The notes under the pieces are model-generated. The model was not told the origin of the DNA and ran no database searches. It saw nothing but the letters and a program-made list of their open reading frames with translations. A stretch of 64,000 nucleotides of DNA from Vibrio sp. SS-MA-C1-2 (lineage in GTDB: Bacteria; Pseudomonadota; Gammaproteobacteria; Enterobacterales; Vibrionaceae). The position numbers were made by a program, and so were the translations under genes. Shown one piece after another: positions 9,000 to 18,347 of the stretch. Each line of letters opens with the position of its first letter. The first letter of the stretch is position 1. The stretch lies in NCBI RefSeq assembly GCF_021513135.1, contig NZ_CP090980.1, forward strand, positions 620,001-684,000, read 5' to 3'.

Positions 9000-9322
9000 A
9001 TACCACTCTATATCGAATCAATGATGGGATAAATAATAGCAGCCTATCGGATCAGACAACAGACTTTAGAAATAAATATCCAGTTGGGGAGTAGATATAA
9101 GAAAATTAGCTTGTATTCTTATTATACCCTTTTATTTGAACTGGCTAACACGTAAGTTTGGATTTGAGAAGATTCAAGCCGCTTCAATGATAATGGGAAT
9201 ATCCCTTAGAACTTGGAATTAATTTAATATCTTTTTATTTTATAATGCTGATTTTAAGTTATTTTGTCGTGGGTTGTGATGAGTTATTGATTTATAACAT
9301 ATGAGTAAATATAGAGGAAATA
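9000..9322. other. Intergenic region between divergent genes
   Basis: About 320 bp. A decayed ERIC end (TTATACCCTTTTATTTGAA near 9120-9140) is recognisable; the rest is AT-rich. A GAGGAAATA ribosome-binding site at 9313-9321 precedes the yedI ATG. Confidence 0.45.
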
Positions 9323-10228
9323 ATGGCTGGATTAAGCTTGCTAACCCTGTTAGATGATATTGCCGCAGTTCTTGATGATGTCTCATTAATGACGAAAGCT
9401 GCCGCGAAAAAGAGTGCAGGGGTGTTAGGGGATGATTTAGCCTTGAATGCTCAGCAAATGGCTGATATTCGAGCTGAGAGAGAGTTACCTGTTGTTTGGG
9501 GAGTCGCTAAAGGCTCGTTTAGAAATAAGTTGATTCTTGTACCCGCCGCTTTGTTGATTAGTTACTTTGCTCCTTTTTTAATCTCATGGCTATTATTATT
9601 AGGTGGGTTGTATCTCTGTTTCGAAGGGGTTGAAGCGATCATTGAAAAGTTTTTCCCACATGTTGAAAATGATGGGGATAAACGTGTTAGTTACAGCGAT
9701 GATAACTACCCTGAGTTTGAAAAAGCGAAGATCCAAGCGGCTGTTAGGACTGATTTTGTCCTCTCGACAGAAATTATCGTGATAGTTTTAGGCACCGTCG
9801 AAGGACATAGCTTAGTTACTCAGCTAATTGTATTGAGTATCATGGCAACCTTGATGACTGTGGGTGTTTATGGTTTTGTTGCAGCGATTGTTAAACTTGA
9901 TGATGTTGGCTTCTTTTTATTAAAAAAAGACAAGTTAAAGCGTAATGCATTCTATCATACAATTGGAGCTGGTCTCGTTGCTGCTGCACCTCGTTTGATG
10001 AAACTGCTGGCATTAGTTGGCACCATTGCTATGTTTTTAGTTGGTGGGGGTATTATTGTCCACACTGTTCCTTGGTTAGCAGAACAATTGAAAACGTTAG
10101 ATACCTTACTGTCGATTCCTGCATCGGTTGTCCCTGTGTTTGATTATATTTTACATGGTATTTTGGGTGTTTTTGTTGGGTTAGTTTTAGTTGGAATTTT
10201 CACTTTAGTGAAGCGCATCAAAAAATAG
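9323..10228 (+). CDS. yedI: YedI family inner membrane protein (DUF808)
   Basis: 301 residues. The conserved N-terminus MAGLSLLTLLDDIAAVLDDV and the stretch KAAAKKSAGVLGDDLALNAQ identify DUF808. Membrane segments follow at about 70-100, 150-195, 215-245 and 265-298. The family is widespread in proteobacteria and has no assigned function. It is followed 127 bp later by a small membrane gene on the same strand. The start has a good GAGGAAA ribosome-binding site. Confidence 0.9.
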   Translation: MAGLSLLTLLDDIAAVLDDVSLMTKAAAKKSAGVLGDDLALNAQQMADIRAERELPVVWGVAKGSFRNKLILVPAALLISYFAPFLISWLLLLGGLYLCFEGVEAIIEKFFPHVENDGDKRVSYSDDNYPEFEKAKIQAAVRTDFVLSTEIIVIVLGTVEGHSLVTQLIVLSIMATLMTVGVYGFVAAIVKLDDVGFFLLKKDKLKRNAFYHTIGAGLVAAAPRLMKLLALVGTIAMFLVGGGIIVHTVPWLAEQLKTLDTLLSIPASVVPVFDYILHGILGVFVGLVLVGIFTLVKRIKK

Positions 10229-10355
10229 TTGGGAATTAATTAATCTACATCAAACTTATTCAAGCTTTATTTCTAATATATTGACTTGCTCTGTTGCATA
10301 CTCAAAAATAGTTGCAAATTAAATGCACCTTTGTGTGATGACAGGAGTTGAGAAT

Positions 10356-10691
10356 ATGATTTGGCGTCGAATTTTAATATTTATCGCATATTGGATGGTT
10401 GCAGCGCACTATTTAAGAGGTGGTGACGTAACGGTTGTCGTCGCAATTGCGTTAATTCCTTTTTTGAGTTTTGCTCGAAATATAATTGCCCAACGTCTTA
10501 TTCAGTTAGGTTTAATATTGTCGGTCTTTTTTGTTTGGGTTCCAACAACATTAATGATTGCACAAACTCGGGTTATTTTGGCTGAGCCTTGGATAAAAAT
10601 GGGATTAATTATGGCCGTTGTGATGACGTTTACATTGATTGTCGCTTGGTTTGCTGAACAATTAAGTGAACCTAAAAGAGCAATACAATAA
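10356..10691 (+). CDS. Small membrane protein of unknown function
   Basis: 111 residues, almost entirely hydrophobic, with about four TM helices (for example ILIFIAYWMVAAHYL and MGLIMAVVMTFTLIVAWF) and a short charged C-terminus. I do not recognise the family. The ATG at 10356 is preferred to an upstream in-frame ATG at 10323 because AGGAG lies at 10343-10347. An ERIC repeat follows immediately. Confidence 0.7.
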   Translation: MIWRRILIFIAYWMVAAHYLRGGDVTVVVAIALIPFLSFARNIIAQRLIQLGLILSVFFVWVPTTLMIAQTRVILAEPWIKMGLIMAVVMTFTLIVAWFAEQLSEPKRAIQ

Positions 10692-10723
10692 AATTCCCAC
10701 AATATATCGGAATAACGTCGAGT

Positions 10724-10849
10724 TATACCTAAAAGATAAGCGTGCTAGTAGGCGGCAAGTGAGTGAGACTCCGTGAGTATAGATGCACTATATGATGGGA
10801 CTGAATAAATGTAGCCAACAACCTAGCAGCTTCAAGTATGATGGGTATA
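10724..10849. repeat. Complete ERIC-type repeat (126 bp)
   Basis: Bounded by TATACCTAAAAGATAAG and GGGTATA. It holds the core GTGCTAGTAGGCGGCAAGTG, the central palindrome around GACTCCGTGAG/TGGGACTGAA, and GCCAACAACCTAGCAGCTTC. Length and sequence outline match enterobacterial repetitive intergenic consensus elements. Confidence 0.9.
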
Positions 10850-10878
10850 AATGGATATTAGTTAATGATGAGTAAAGC

Positions 10879-11256
10879 ATGGCAGTAGAACTATTAGGTA
10901 AACTACAATCTGAATTTAAGATGGTTAAAGCGATGATGACGCTTTATTGTCATGCTCATCATCAAACGGATACAGATTTATGCGCGAAATGTGAAGATCT
11001 CGCTAATTATGCAGAAATGCGCCTAGATCGCTGTCCGTTTGGTGAAGATAAACCAACGTGCAATAAATGCCCAATACATTGTTATAAGCCTGAGCAGAAA
11101 GAGCAGATGCGTCAAGTAATGATCTATGCCGGTCCTCGTATTATGCTCAAACACCCAATATTAGCGATTAGTCATTTGATACGAGAGAAGAAACCCGCAC
11201 CCAGTAAGCCAGAAACCAATAACTCTAATCGCCTTAAACGTAAAGGTAAGTCATAA
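10879..11256 (+). CDS. ygbA: YgbA family protein (nitrous oxide-stimulated promoter family)
   Basis: 125 residues. Cysteines and histidines are grouped as YCHAHH, CAKCEDL, RCPFGEDKPTCNKCPIHCY, a pattern expected to bind a metal. The hydrophobic helix IMLKHPILAISHLIREK is typical of the family. YgbA genes elsewhere are under NO-responsive control (NorR or NsrR); no such site was identified here. The tail is basic and low complexity. Convergent with cstA across a bidirectional terminator. Confidence 0.85.
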   Translation: MAVELLGKLQSEFKMVKAMMTLYCHAHHQTDTDLCAKCEDLANYAEMRLDRCPFGEDKPTCNKCPIHCYKPEQKEQMRQVMIYAGPRIMLKHPILAISHLIREKKPAPSKPETNNSNRLKRKGKS

Positions 11257-11330
11257 AAAATGAGAAGTGACGGATAAAATAAGCGTGGCTAGAGAGTCAT
11301 GTTATGGATTCTTGGATTGATAAAATAGAA

Positions 11331-11382
11331 CAAAGCCAGTGAATGACCTGTTTTAAATAATTCAGGGTTCACTGGCTTTTTA
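11331..11382. terminator. Bidirectional terminator between ygbA and cstA
   Basis: AAAGCCAGTGAA (11332-11343) pairs with TTCACTGGCTTT (11368-11379), with A- and T-tracts on either side. Confidence 0.85.
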
Positions 11383-11415
11383 GATCTTAACTATTTATTA
11401 AAAGCAGTCAATCAA

Positions 11416-12906
11416 TTAGCACTTATTTACTTTGATTTTCATCTTCTCTTCAACGGGTTCGTCTAAATCTGCTTCGCCTTTCCCTTTTGTCGTTTTAATA
11501 ACATAACCGGTAATTAGCAGCATAGAGATTAAACCTACAATGGTTGAAATTCGCATATCTAAGCCAAAGCCCAACGTACTGTTATTTAAAATAAAGGTGA
11601 TAACAACCGTTGTCATAAACATGGCTGGAATCGTTGTGATCCAGTGAAATTTATTATGACGAAGCAGGTATGCAGATGCAGTCCACAACATCATTACCGC
11701 TGTCGTTTGGTTAGCAAAACCGAAGTAACGCCAGATAATACCAAAGTCCACTTGAGTTAAGATGCCACCAATAACAAAAAGAGGGAGAGCCATCATTAAA
11801 CGATTACGCAGATTCTTCTGATCAAGCTTAAAGTACTCAGCAAGGATTAAGCGACTAGAGCGGAATGCCGTATCACCCGAAGTGATAGGCAAGATAACAA
11901 CCCCTAAGAAAGCCAAAATACCACCAAAGACACCTAATAGACCGATTGATGATGAGTAAACGACATTACCTGGGCCACCATTAGATACCGCTTCTGATAG
12001 GCTTTCTACTGAGCCAAAGAAAGATAACGCGATAGCACACCAAATTAAGGCGATAACACCTTCACCGATCATTGCACCATAAAAGACAAAACGACCATTC
12101 TTTTCATTTTCAACGCAACGTGCCATTAATGGCGATTGGGTTGCGTGAAATCCGGATATTGCCCCACAAGCAATGGTAATAAATAGTGCAGGCCATAAAG
12201 GAAGGTTATTTGGATTCATGTTGGTGAACATCTGGCTCATCTCATAATCTCCCAGCAAAGAGTACTCACTAGAGAAAGAAATCGCCGTAATTAACCCTAC
12301 AGACATAAAGATTAATAGCGCACCGAAGAAGGGATAGAAACGACCAATGATCTTATCAACTGGAACAATCGTTGCCACAATATAGTAGGCAAAAATAATG
12401 ATAACCATGGTGCTTAATGGCAAGTTCATTGATGTTTGATCGTTAATCAAGTTAGTTAACATGCCAGCCGGAGCAGAGACAAAAACGACACCTACTAATA
12501 ATAACAAGACAACAGCGAATACGTTCATAAAATGTTTAGCGCCATTACCTAAGTAACGACCAGTAAGAGTGGGAACAGATGCGCCTTTGTTTCGAATCGA
12601 TAGCATACCAGAGAAATAGTCGTGAACGGCACCACCAAAAATACAGCCAACAACAATCCATAGCATAGCGGCAGGACCATATAGTGCTCCCATGATTGGA
12701 CCAAAAATTGGCCCCACACCTGCAATATTTAATAGCTGTACTAGGTAAACTTTGGGAGTGGACATCGGTACATAATCCACGCCGTCCGCCATTGAATGTG
12801 CGGGTGTTTGACGATTTTCTTGGATACCGAAAATATTTTCAACAATTCGACCATAAATAAAATAGCCTGCAATTAATGCCGCTACCGAGAGTAAGAACCA
12901 CGCCAT
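11416..12906 (-). CDS. cstA: CstA family pyruvate/peptide transporter
   Basis: 496 residues with about 14 TM segments. Signature stretches are LLNIAGVGPIFGPIMGALYG, GAVHDYFSGMLSIRNKG and ITSGDTAFRSSRLILAEYF. CstA/BtsT proteins import pyruvate (and in some reports peptides) across the inner membrane. This is the short Vibrio-type form, about 200 residues shorter than E. coli CstA/BtsT. It lies 165 bp downstream of btsR on the same strand, and a BtsR-like repeat sits in that gap, which suggests pyruvate-induced expression through BtsSR. Confidence 0.93.
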   Translation of the reverse strand: MAWFLLSVAALIAGYFIYGRIVENIFGIQENRQTPAHSMADGVDYVPMSTPKVYLVQLLNIAGVGPIFGPIMGALYGPAAMLWIVVGCIFGGAVHDYFSGMLSIRNKGASVPTLTGRYLGNGAKHFMNVFAVVLLLLVGVVFVSAPAGMLTNLINDQTSMNLPLSTMVIIIFAYYIVATIVPVDKIIGRFYPFFGALLIFMSVGLITAISFSSEYSLLGDYEMSQMFTNMNPNNLPLWPALFITIACGAISGFHATQSPLMARCVENEKNGRFVFYGAMIGEGVIALIWCAIALSFFGSVESLSEAVSNGGPGNVVYSSSIGLLGVFGGILAFLGVVILPITSGDTAFRSSRLILAEYFKLDQKNLRNRLMMALPLFVIGGILTQVDFGIIWRYFGFANQTTAVMMLWTASAYLLRHNKFHWITTIPAMFMTTVVITFILNNSTLGFGLDMRISTIVGLISMLLITGYVIKTTKGKGEADLDEPVEEKMKIKVNKC

Positions 12907-13022
12907 AATAATTATCCTTTTAATCCATTTGGCAAATTAGCCACTTCTTATACATTGAAAGGAAGTGACCACATAGCCTGTTATCATAATGAAATAATGA
13001 TAATTTACATTGTGTTATTGGT

Positions 13023-13050
13023 TGAGTGGTTATATAGCGTCCTGAGTGGT
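13023..13050 (-). promoter_or_regulatory. Candidate BtsR operator in front of cstA
   Basis: On the minus strand ACCACTCA occurs twice, at 13050-13043 and 13030-13023, separated by 12 bp. The E. coli BtsR (YehT) site reported upstream of btsT is a direct repeat of ACC(G/A)CT(C/T)A with a 13-bp spacer, so both half-sites match exactly. A possible -10 TATGAT lies at 12988-12983 with only a weak -35, as expected for an activated promoter. Confidence 0.72.
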
Positions 13051-13070
13051 AAGTGATTAAATTGCGTGGA

Positions 13071-13790
13071 TTAATTTGGGCAATAAAGGAAACGCTCTTT
13101 GAGTTCTTTAAGGTAACGGCGACTAACCGGAACTGTGTGATGATTAAGGGTAATGATTTCACCTAAGCCATTTTCTAACAGTTTTATTTCTTTGATTGCG
13201 AGTGGATGAATAAGATATTGACGATGACAACGAATCATTGGGGTTTTTTCTTCTAATACTTTTAAGGTGAGTGGCGTTGTTGCTTTTATATTTTTACTGA
13301 CAACCGTTACCCCAGAAATCTCCGAATAAGCGGCCTCTATCTCTTTTGGGGAAAGCATAATAATACGGTGGAGCCCTGAACATGGAATCAGCTCTAACAT
13401 CTCTTGGGTAATGGCAGAATAATCTGTTGTGGAGCACTGTTTATTTAATCGAGTTAATGTTTTTTCTAATCGTGGTCCTTCAACTGGCTTAAGTAAGTAA
13501 TCAAAAGCATTTTCTTCAAACGCTTGAATCGCAAACTCATCATAAGCTGTCGTAAAGACAACAAATGGCATGGTGTCCGGATCAAGCATGGAGAGCATTT
13601 CTAATCCAGTTACTTGTGGCATTTGAATATCTAAAAATATGACGTCAGGCTTTAATTGATGAACCATTTTTAACCCAAGAATAGCGTTTGGTGCTTCCCC
13701 AATCACTTCCACATTATCACTTTCTGATAGCAGTGTGTTAAGTTCATCTCTTGCGTAATGTTCATCATCAATGATTAATGCTTTTATCAT
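13071..13790 (-). CDS. btsR: LytTR response regulator, BtsR type
   Basis: 239 residues. The receiver domain (about 1-115) has the acidic pair DDE, the phosphoacceptor Asp in FLDIQMP, TTAYDEFA and the switch lysine in YLLKPVEG. A LytTR DNA-binding domain follows (about 135-236; IRCHRQYLIHP, VPVSRRYLKELKERF). The gene lies 64 bp downstream of btsS, so they form an operon. The partner is the pyruvate-sensing kinase BtsS; the likely target is cstA next door. Confidence 0.92.
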   Translation of the reverse strand: MIKALIIDDEHYARDELNTLLSESDNVEVIGEAPNAILGLKMVHQLKPDVIFLDIQMPQVTGLEMLSMLDPDTMPFVVFTTAYDEFAIQAFEENAFDYLLKPVEGPRLEKTLTRLNKQCSTTDYSAITQEMLELIPCSGLHRIIMLSPKEIEAAYSEISGVTVVSKNIKATTPLTLKVLEEKTPMIRCHRQYLIHPLAIKEIKLLENGLGEIITLNHHTVPVSRRYLKELKERFLYCPN

Positions 13791-13854
13791 AGTGTTCTTA
13801 GTTTCTTTATTTACTTGAGTTTGATGTTGGATTTGATGTTTTGGTTATCAGTGC

Positions 13855-15540
13855 TCATAACAATGGAAATGTGATTTTCGCTTTCGTCCACCGTTGAGGC
13901 TCACAAGTTATAGTTAAACCAAATTGATCACCAAACTGATTTTTTAACCTTTTATCAACAATTTGCAATCCTAACCCATTACTTTCAATCTTATTGATAT
14001 CTGGATCAGATAATTGAAAATTTCCGGCGTTATCAGTAATGCTAATGCAGCCAATACCATGACTAATTTCACCTTTAATCGCAATATGCCCACTCTCTAA
14101 TAAGGTTGAAGTCCCGTGTTTGATGGCATTTTCAATCAGCGGTTGTAAGGTAAATGATGGGAGCGTGCAGTTAAGTAATCTATCGTCGATATCCATTTTT
14201 ATTTCTAAACGGTCAGAAAAGCGAGCCAGTTCAATTTCCATATAGGTATTAAGGTGAATGATTTCTTCTTTAATTGGAACTAACTCTAAACTTTGTTTGA
14301 GATTACGACGGAAAAACTTTGCTAGATATTGAATTAATTGTCGTGCTTTCTCTGGGTCTTGGCGAGTAATAGCACTAATGGTATTCAAGGTATTAAAAAG
14401 AAAGTGAGGATTTACTTGGGCTTGTAAGAGGCGTAATTCAGCTTTTGCGAGCAGTGCTTGTTGTTCTGTATAGCGTCCCGTTAAGATTTGATTTGATAGT
14501 AGCTTACCAATACCTTCACCTAAAGTTAGGTTTACGGTTGAAAACAGTTTTCTTTTGGGTTCATAGAGTTTAATCGTGCCTAAGACTTTATGGTGTCCGT
14601 CAATGAGAGGGATCACTAATACAGAGCCTAATTTACATTGCTTTGAAAGCGAGCATTTATAACCAAGTTGATAACCGTCAGCATAAACCAAACTCCCTTC
14701 CTGGATGGCTTTTAAGGTATGAATTGAAGAGATGACCCGACCCGGTTTATGATGATCATCACTGATACCGACAAAAGCTAATATTTTTTCTCTATCGGTG
14801 ATAGCAACCGCACCTACTTCGGTCTCTTGGTGAACAATTCGTGCAATTTCGGCTGTCGTTTGTTGGTTAAAACCATGGTGCAGAATGCCCACCGAACGTT
14901 GGGCAATTTTTAATGCTCGATTAGAGAATAGGGTTGAATATTTATCGTAGATTCGCTTTTTATCATCGATAAAGCTCATAAAAAGAGCAGCACCTAATGC
15001 ATTAGAGAACATCATTGGCACCGCGATCATTTCAACTAATGAAGCTGCTTGTTCAAAAGGTTTAGCGATAATAAGGATTATCATCATTTGGACGACTTCT
15101 GCTAGTAAAGTCACCATAAAGATAATCCCTGGCTTGTAGAGCTTATCAATGTCATTCTTACGTAAGAAGTAGAGGTGAATTAATCCCCCGATCAATCCCT
15201 CCGCTGTGGTAGATACTGCACAGGCTAAATCGGTAAAACCGCCCATGCTATAGCGATGCAGCCCTCCGGTTAATCCAACGGCAAAGCCAACAAATGGCCC
15301 TCCTAAAATACCCCCCATTACCGCTCCAATTGCTCTGGTATTTGCAATAGCATCACCGATGGCGAGACCAAAGTAAGTGCCTAAAATACAGAAACTACTA
15401 AAAACGACATAACAAGAGAGTCGCTGAGTTAATCTACCTGAGATGGTGGTTAATGGAATAAATAGCGGCGTCTTACTCAGTAGATAAGCGATAACAAGGT
15501 AAACACTGAGCTGCTGGAATAACGAAAAAATCAGTTCCAT
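13855..15540 (-). CDS. btsS: LytS-type sensor histidine kinase, BtsS type
   Basis: 561 residues. An N-terminal 5TM LytS receptor domain includes IANTRAIGAVMGGILGGP and GLTGGLHRYSMGGFTDLAC; a GAF-like domain (about 215-345) contains GAVAITDREKILAFVGISDD and CSLSKQCKLGSVLVIPL. The kinase core has NPHFLFNTLNTISAI with the phosphorylated His, and the N box LQPLIENAIKHGTS. It is close to E. coli BtsS throughout, which binds pyruvate. The ATG at 15540 matches BtsS better than an upstream TTG at 15552. Confidence 0.92.
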   Translation of the reverse strand: MELIFSLFQQLSVYLVIAYLLSKTPLFIPLTTISGRLTQRLSCYVVFSSFCILGTYFGLAIGDAIANTRAIGAVMGGILGGPFVGFAVGLTGGLHRYSMGGFTDLACAVSTTAEGLIGGLIHLYFLRKNDIDKLYKPGIIFMVTLLAEVVQMMIILIIAKPFEQAASLVEMIAVPMMFSNALGAALFMSFIDDKKRIYDKYSTLFSNRALKIAQRSVGILHHGFNQQTTAEIARIVHQETEVGAVAITDREKILAFVGISDDHHKPGRVISSIHTLKAIQEGSLVYADGYQLGYKCSLSKQCKLGSVLVIPLIDGHHKVLGTIKLYEPKRKLFSTVNLTLGEGIGKLLSNQILTGRYTEQQALLAKAELRLLQAQVNPHFLFNTLNTISAITRQDPEKARQLIQYLAKFFRRNLKQSLELVPIKEEIIHLNTYMEIELARFSDRLEIKMDIDDRLLNCTLPSFTLQPLIENAIKHGTSTLLESGHIAIKGEISHGIGCISITDNAGNFQLSDPDINKIESNGLGLQIVDKRLKNQFGDQFGLTITCEPQRWTKAKITFPLL

Positions 15541-15565
15541 TGATAAATCCAAAATTAATTACGGG

Positions 15566-15610
15566 TATACCTAACGTCATTGGCGTTGCTAGTCGGCGGC
15601 AAGTGGGTTA
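15566..15610. repeat. ERIC-type repeat, one end only
   Basis: TATACCTAACGTCATTGGCG followed by TTGCTAGTCGGCGGCAAGTG is one arm of the element; the centre and other arm are absent. It sits just upstream of btsS. Confidence 0.8.
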
Positions 15611-15925
15611 AATATCGAGTTTGTGACATCACTTATTGTACCGTTTTAGTTTGTCGCCACAACCAATACGTCAGTTGACTCAAATAAGAGAAGCTAGCCT
15701 CAATAACTTTTTTATGATGACCAATCACAAATAGTTGTAACAGGACTGAAAATTCAAAACAACTAATGCTCGCAATCAACGGTGCTTAGGCTAGAATTAA
15801 GAGAGATTTATCGTTTAATTGCTTTCTGTTTTTTATGGTGAAAGTGGTTTGTTGTGAATGTGTTTGGGATATGTTTTTTTATGGAAGATGAGTTGTCATT
15901 TTATTGAAATCTAACTTTCATCGGA

Positions 15926-16000
15926 TTGTCATGGATACGTCATGTAGCTGTCATATTTCTCTTGGATTGTAATATAACTGTCATATTTGTCCTTTACTAT
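15926..16000 (+). promoter_or_regulatory. PhoB-dependent promoter with tandem Pho boxes
   Basis: Seven-base half-sites repeat at an 11-bp period, the PhoB geometry: TTGTCAT (15926), ACGTCAT (15937), CTGTCAT (15948), then TTGTAAT (15967) and CTGTCAT (15978-15984). The consensus half-site is CTGTCAT. A -10-like TACTAT lies at 15995-16000, exactly 10 bp after the last half-site, as in PhoB-activated promoters where the box replaces the -35. The target is the DUF47-pit operon starting at 16135. Confidence 0.85.
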
Positions 16001-16134
16001 CACCATCAAATCATAGAGAGACAAATTTAGTTAAGATAATTAATAAATAAAGAGATAATTAATCTGTAAGTCTTATTGGGTGTTGGAGAGTTCTTCAACA
16101 TAATGATTTTTTCATTTTATGGTTGTTTAAAGTT

Positions 16135-16815
16135 ATGTCAGTAAATTCAATTTTTGATGTTTTTGGTAAATCTCCAATCAAACCGCTGCAAAAGCATATC
16201 GATAAGGTATCTGAGTCAGCAAACGAATTAACTCCTTTTGTTGATGCAGTGCTTGCGCAAGATTGGGCAAAAGCTCAAAAGCATCAAGAGAAAATCAGTT
16301 TTATTGAAGGTGAAGCAGATAAGTTAAAGCGAGAAATTAGATTATCTTTACCAAGTGGTATCTTTATGCCAGTACAGCGTACAGATATTTTAGGTCTAAT
16401 TACTCAGCAAGATAAAATTGCAAATAAATTAAAAGATGTTGCAGGCCTTATGATTGGTCGTCAGCAGACTATTCCAGCAGAAATGCACGATAACTTTCGT
16501 CAATACGTAAAGCGTTGTGTTGATGCTGTAGATTTAACTGTTGAAATGATTAATGAGTTAGATAGCTTATTGGAAACGGGGTTCCGTGGTCGAGAAGTTC
16601 AGCTTGTTGTTGAAATGATTCAGAAAATTGATCGCATTGAAGGTGATACAGATGTCATGCAAGTTGTGCTACGTCGCCAATTATTTGAACTGGAAAAAGA
16701 TTTAAATCCAGTTGATGTTATCTTCATGTATAAAACCCTTGAGTGGATTGGCGGAGTTGCCGATCAAGCAGAACGCGTTGGCTCAAGATTAGAATTAATG
16801 CTAAGTAAAGCATAA
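16135..16815 (+). CDS. DUF47/TIGR00153 family PhoU-like phosphate transport regulator
   Basis: 226 residues, almost all alpha-helical, in two PhoU-like helical bundles, with VQRTDILGLITQQDKIANKL in the first half and EWIGGVADQAERVGSRLELM at the end. Genes of this family are regularly paired with PiT phosphate permeases, as here (22-bp gap), and are thought to tune the transporter. The ATG at 16135 is preferred to a TTG at 16123 because it gives the common N-terminus (MSVNSIFDVFGKSPIKPLQ). Tandem Pho boxes lie upstream. Confidence 0.9.
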   Translation: MSVNSIFDVFGKSPIKPLQKHIDKVSESANELTPFVDAVLAQDWAKAQKHQEKISFIEGEADKLKREIRLSLPSGIFMPVQRTDILGLITQQDKIANKLKDVAGLMIGRQQTIPAEMHDNFRQYVKRCVDAVDLTVEMINELDSLLETGFRGREVQLVVEMIQKIDRIEGDTDVMQVVLRRQLFELEKDLNPVDVIFMYKTLEWIGGVADQAERVGSRLELMLSKA

Positions 16816-16837
16816 GCACAAAAATAAGGTATTTATT

Positions 16838-18106
16838 GTGTCTGATATTTTAGTAAATTATGGTTACATTTTAATTATTATTGCCGCTCTTTTTGGCTTC
16901 CTTATGGCGTATGGTATTGGTGCGAATGACGTTGCCAATGCGATGGGTACATCTGTTGGGTCTAAGGCATTAACCATTAAACAAGCAATCATTATTGCAA
17001 TGATTTTTGAGTTTGCAGGGGCTTACCTTGCAGGTGGTGAAGTTACATCAACAATCCGTAAAGGCATTATTGATTCAAGTTACTTTACTCACCAACCAGA
17101 ATTATTAGTTTACGGTATGATCGCGTCGCTACTTGCAGCGGGTATCTGGTTAGTATTTGCTTCATTATTAGGTTGGCCTGTTTCAACAACTCACTCAATT
17201 ATTGGTGCGATTATTGGTTTCGCAACGGTGGGTGTGGGTGCAGACGCTGTATCTTGGGGTAAAGTAGCAGGTATTGTAGGTTCATGGATCGTCACACCTG
17301 CCATTGCCGGTATCATTGCTTATTTACTATTTCAAAGTGCACAACGCCTTATTTTTGACACAACGAACCCGGTAGCAAATGCAAAACGTTACGTTCCTCT
17401 TTATATGGGTCTATCAGGTTTTATTCTTGCGCTAGTAACAATTAAGAAAGGCCTTAAGCATGTTGGTTTACACTTCTCTGGTTTTGAAGCGTACGCATTA
17501 GCGATATTAATTGCAGTTATTGTTGCTGCGATTGGTAAGTATTTCATCTCAAGAATCAAGCTATCTGGCAATGATAATAACCATGGCTTTGATGATGTAG
17601 AGAAAATCTTTGCAGTACTGATGATTGTTACCGCGTGTGGTATGGCATTTGCTCACGGCTCTAACGATGTTGCGAATGCGATTGGTCCACTAGCTGCGGT
17701 TGTTTCTATTGTTCAAGCTCAAGGTGAGATTTTATCTAAAGCTTCTTTAGCTTGGTGGATTCTTCCTCTTGGTGGTGTCGGTATTGTTATCGGCCTTGCA
17801 ACATTAGGTAAGCGTGTAATTATGACGATTGGTCACAACATCACACACCTTACACCAAGTCGTGGCTTTGCTGCTGAACTGGCTGCTGCTTCAACGGTTG
17901 TTATTGCATCAGGTACAGGTCTTCCAATATCAACAACTCAAACCTTAGTCGGTGCGGTTCTGGGTGTAGGTATGGCTCGTGGTATCGCAGCGCTTAACTT
18001 AGGTGTGGTTCGTAACATTGTTGTTTCTTGGGTGATTACTTTACCTGCAGGTGCTGGTCTATCGATTATCATCTTCTACATTATCCGTTCAATCTTTGGC
18101 GGTTAA
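16838..18106 (+). CDS. PiT family inorganic phosphate transporter
   Basis: 422 residues with about 10-12 TM helices. The two duplicated PiT signatures are visible: GANDVANAMGTSVGSKALT near residue 29 and AHGSNDVANAIGPLAAVVS near residue 270; each half also has a GWPVSTTHSI or GLPISTTQTL loop. It imports metal-phosphate or H+/Na+-coupled phosphate. It starts with GTG after AAGGT, second in the operon with the DUF47 gene. The tandem Pho boxes imply induction by phosphate starvation, unlike the constitutive E. coli PitA. Confidence 0.95.
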   Translation: MSDILVNYGYILIIIAALFGFLMAYGIGANDVANAMGTSVGSKALTIKQAIIIAMIFEFAGAYLAGGEVTSTIRKGIIDSSYFTHQPELLVYGMIASLLAAGIWLVFASLLGWPVSTTHSIIGAIIGFATVGVGADAVSWGKVAGIVGSWIVTPAIAGIIAYLLFQSAQRLIFDTTNPVANAKRYVPLYMGLSGFILALVTIKKGLKHVGLHFSGFEAYALAILIAVIVAAIGKYFISRIKLSGNDNNHGFDDVEKIFAVLMIVTACGMAFAHGSNDVANAIGPLAAVVSIVQAQGEILSKASLAWWILPLGGVGIVIGLATLGKRVIMTIGHNITHLTPSRGFAAELAAASTVVIASGTGLPISTTQTLVGAVLGVGMARGIAALNLGVVRNIVVSWVITLPAGAGLSIIIFYIIRSIFGG

Positions 18107-18119
18107 TAAAAATAACAAG

Positions 18120-18247
18120 TATACCCACAGTAATTGGCGTTGCTAGTAGGCGGCAAGTGAATGAGGCCCCATGAGTATAGAAGTATCATATGATTGGGGC
18201 GAATGAATATAGCCAGCAACCTAGCAACGTCAAGTAAGAAGGGTATA
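18120..18247. repeat. Complete ERIC-type repeat (128 bp)
   Basis: Runs from TATACCCACAGTAATTGGCG to AAGTAAGAAGGGTATA, with GTTGCTAGTAGGCGGCAAGT, the central CCCCATGAGTATAG/GATTGGGGCG palindrome and CAGCAACCTAGCAACGTC. Lies just after the pit stop codon. Confidence 0.93.
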
Positions 18248-18286
18248 GATATGCTTTAAGTGAATAAACTAAAACATATCTATAAA

Positions 18287-18347
18287 TAAAAAGCCTGAGT
18301 CTCCTCTAACTGCATATTGCAATTAGTCGAAGATTTGGGCTTTTTTG
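18287..18347 (+). terminator. Long-stem terminator downstream of pit
   Basis: AAAAGCCTGAGTC pairs, with G-T wobbles, with GATTTGGGCTTTTTT; an inner CTAACTGCA/TGCAATTAG stem forms the top. A T-tract follows. Confidence 0.75.
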
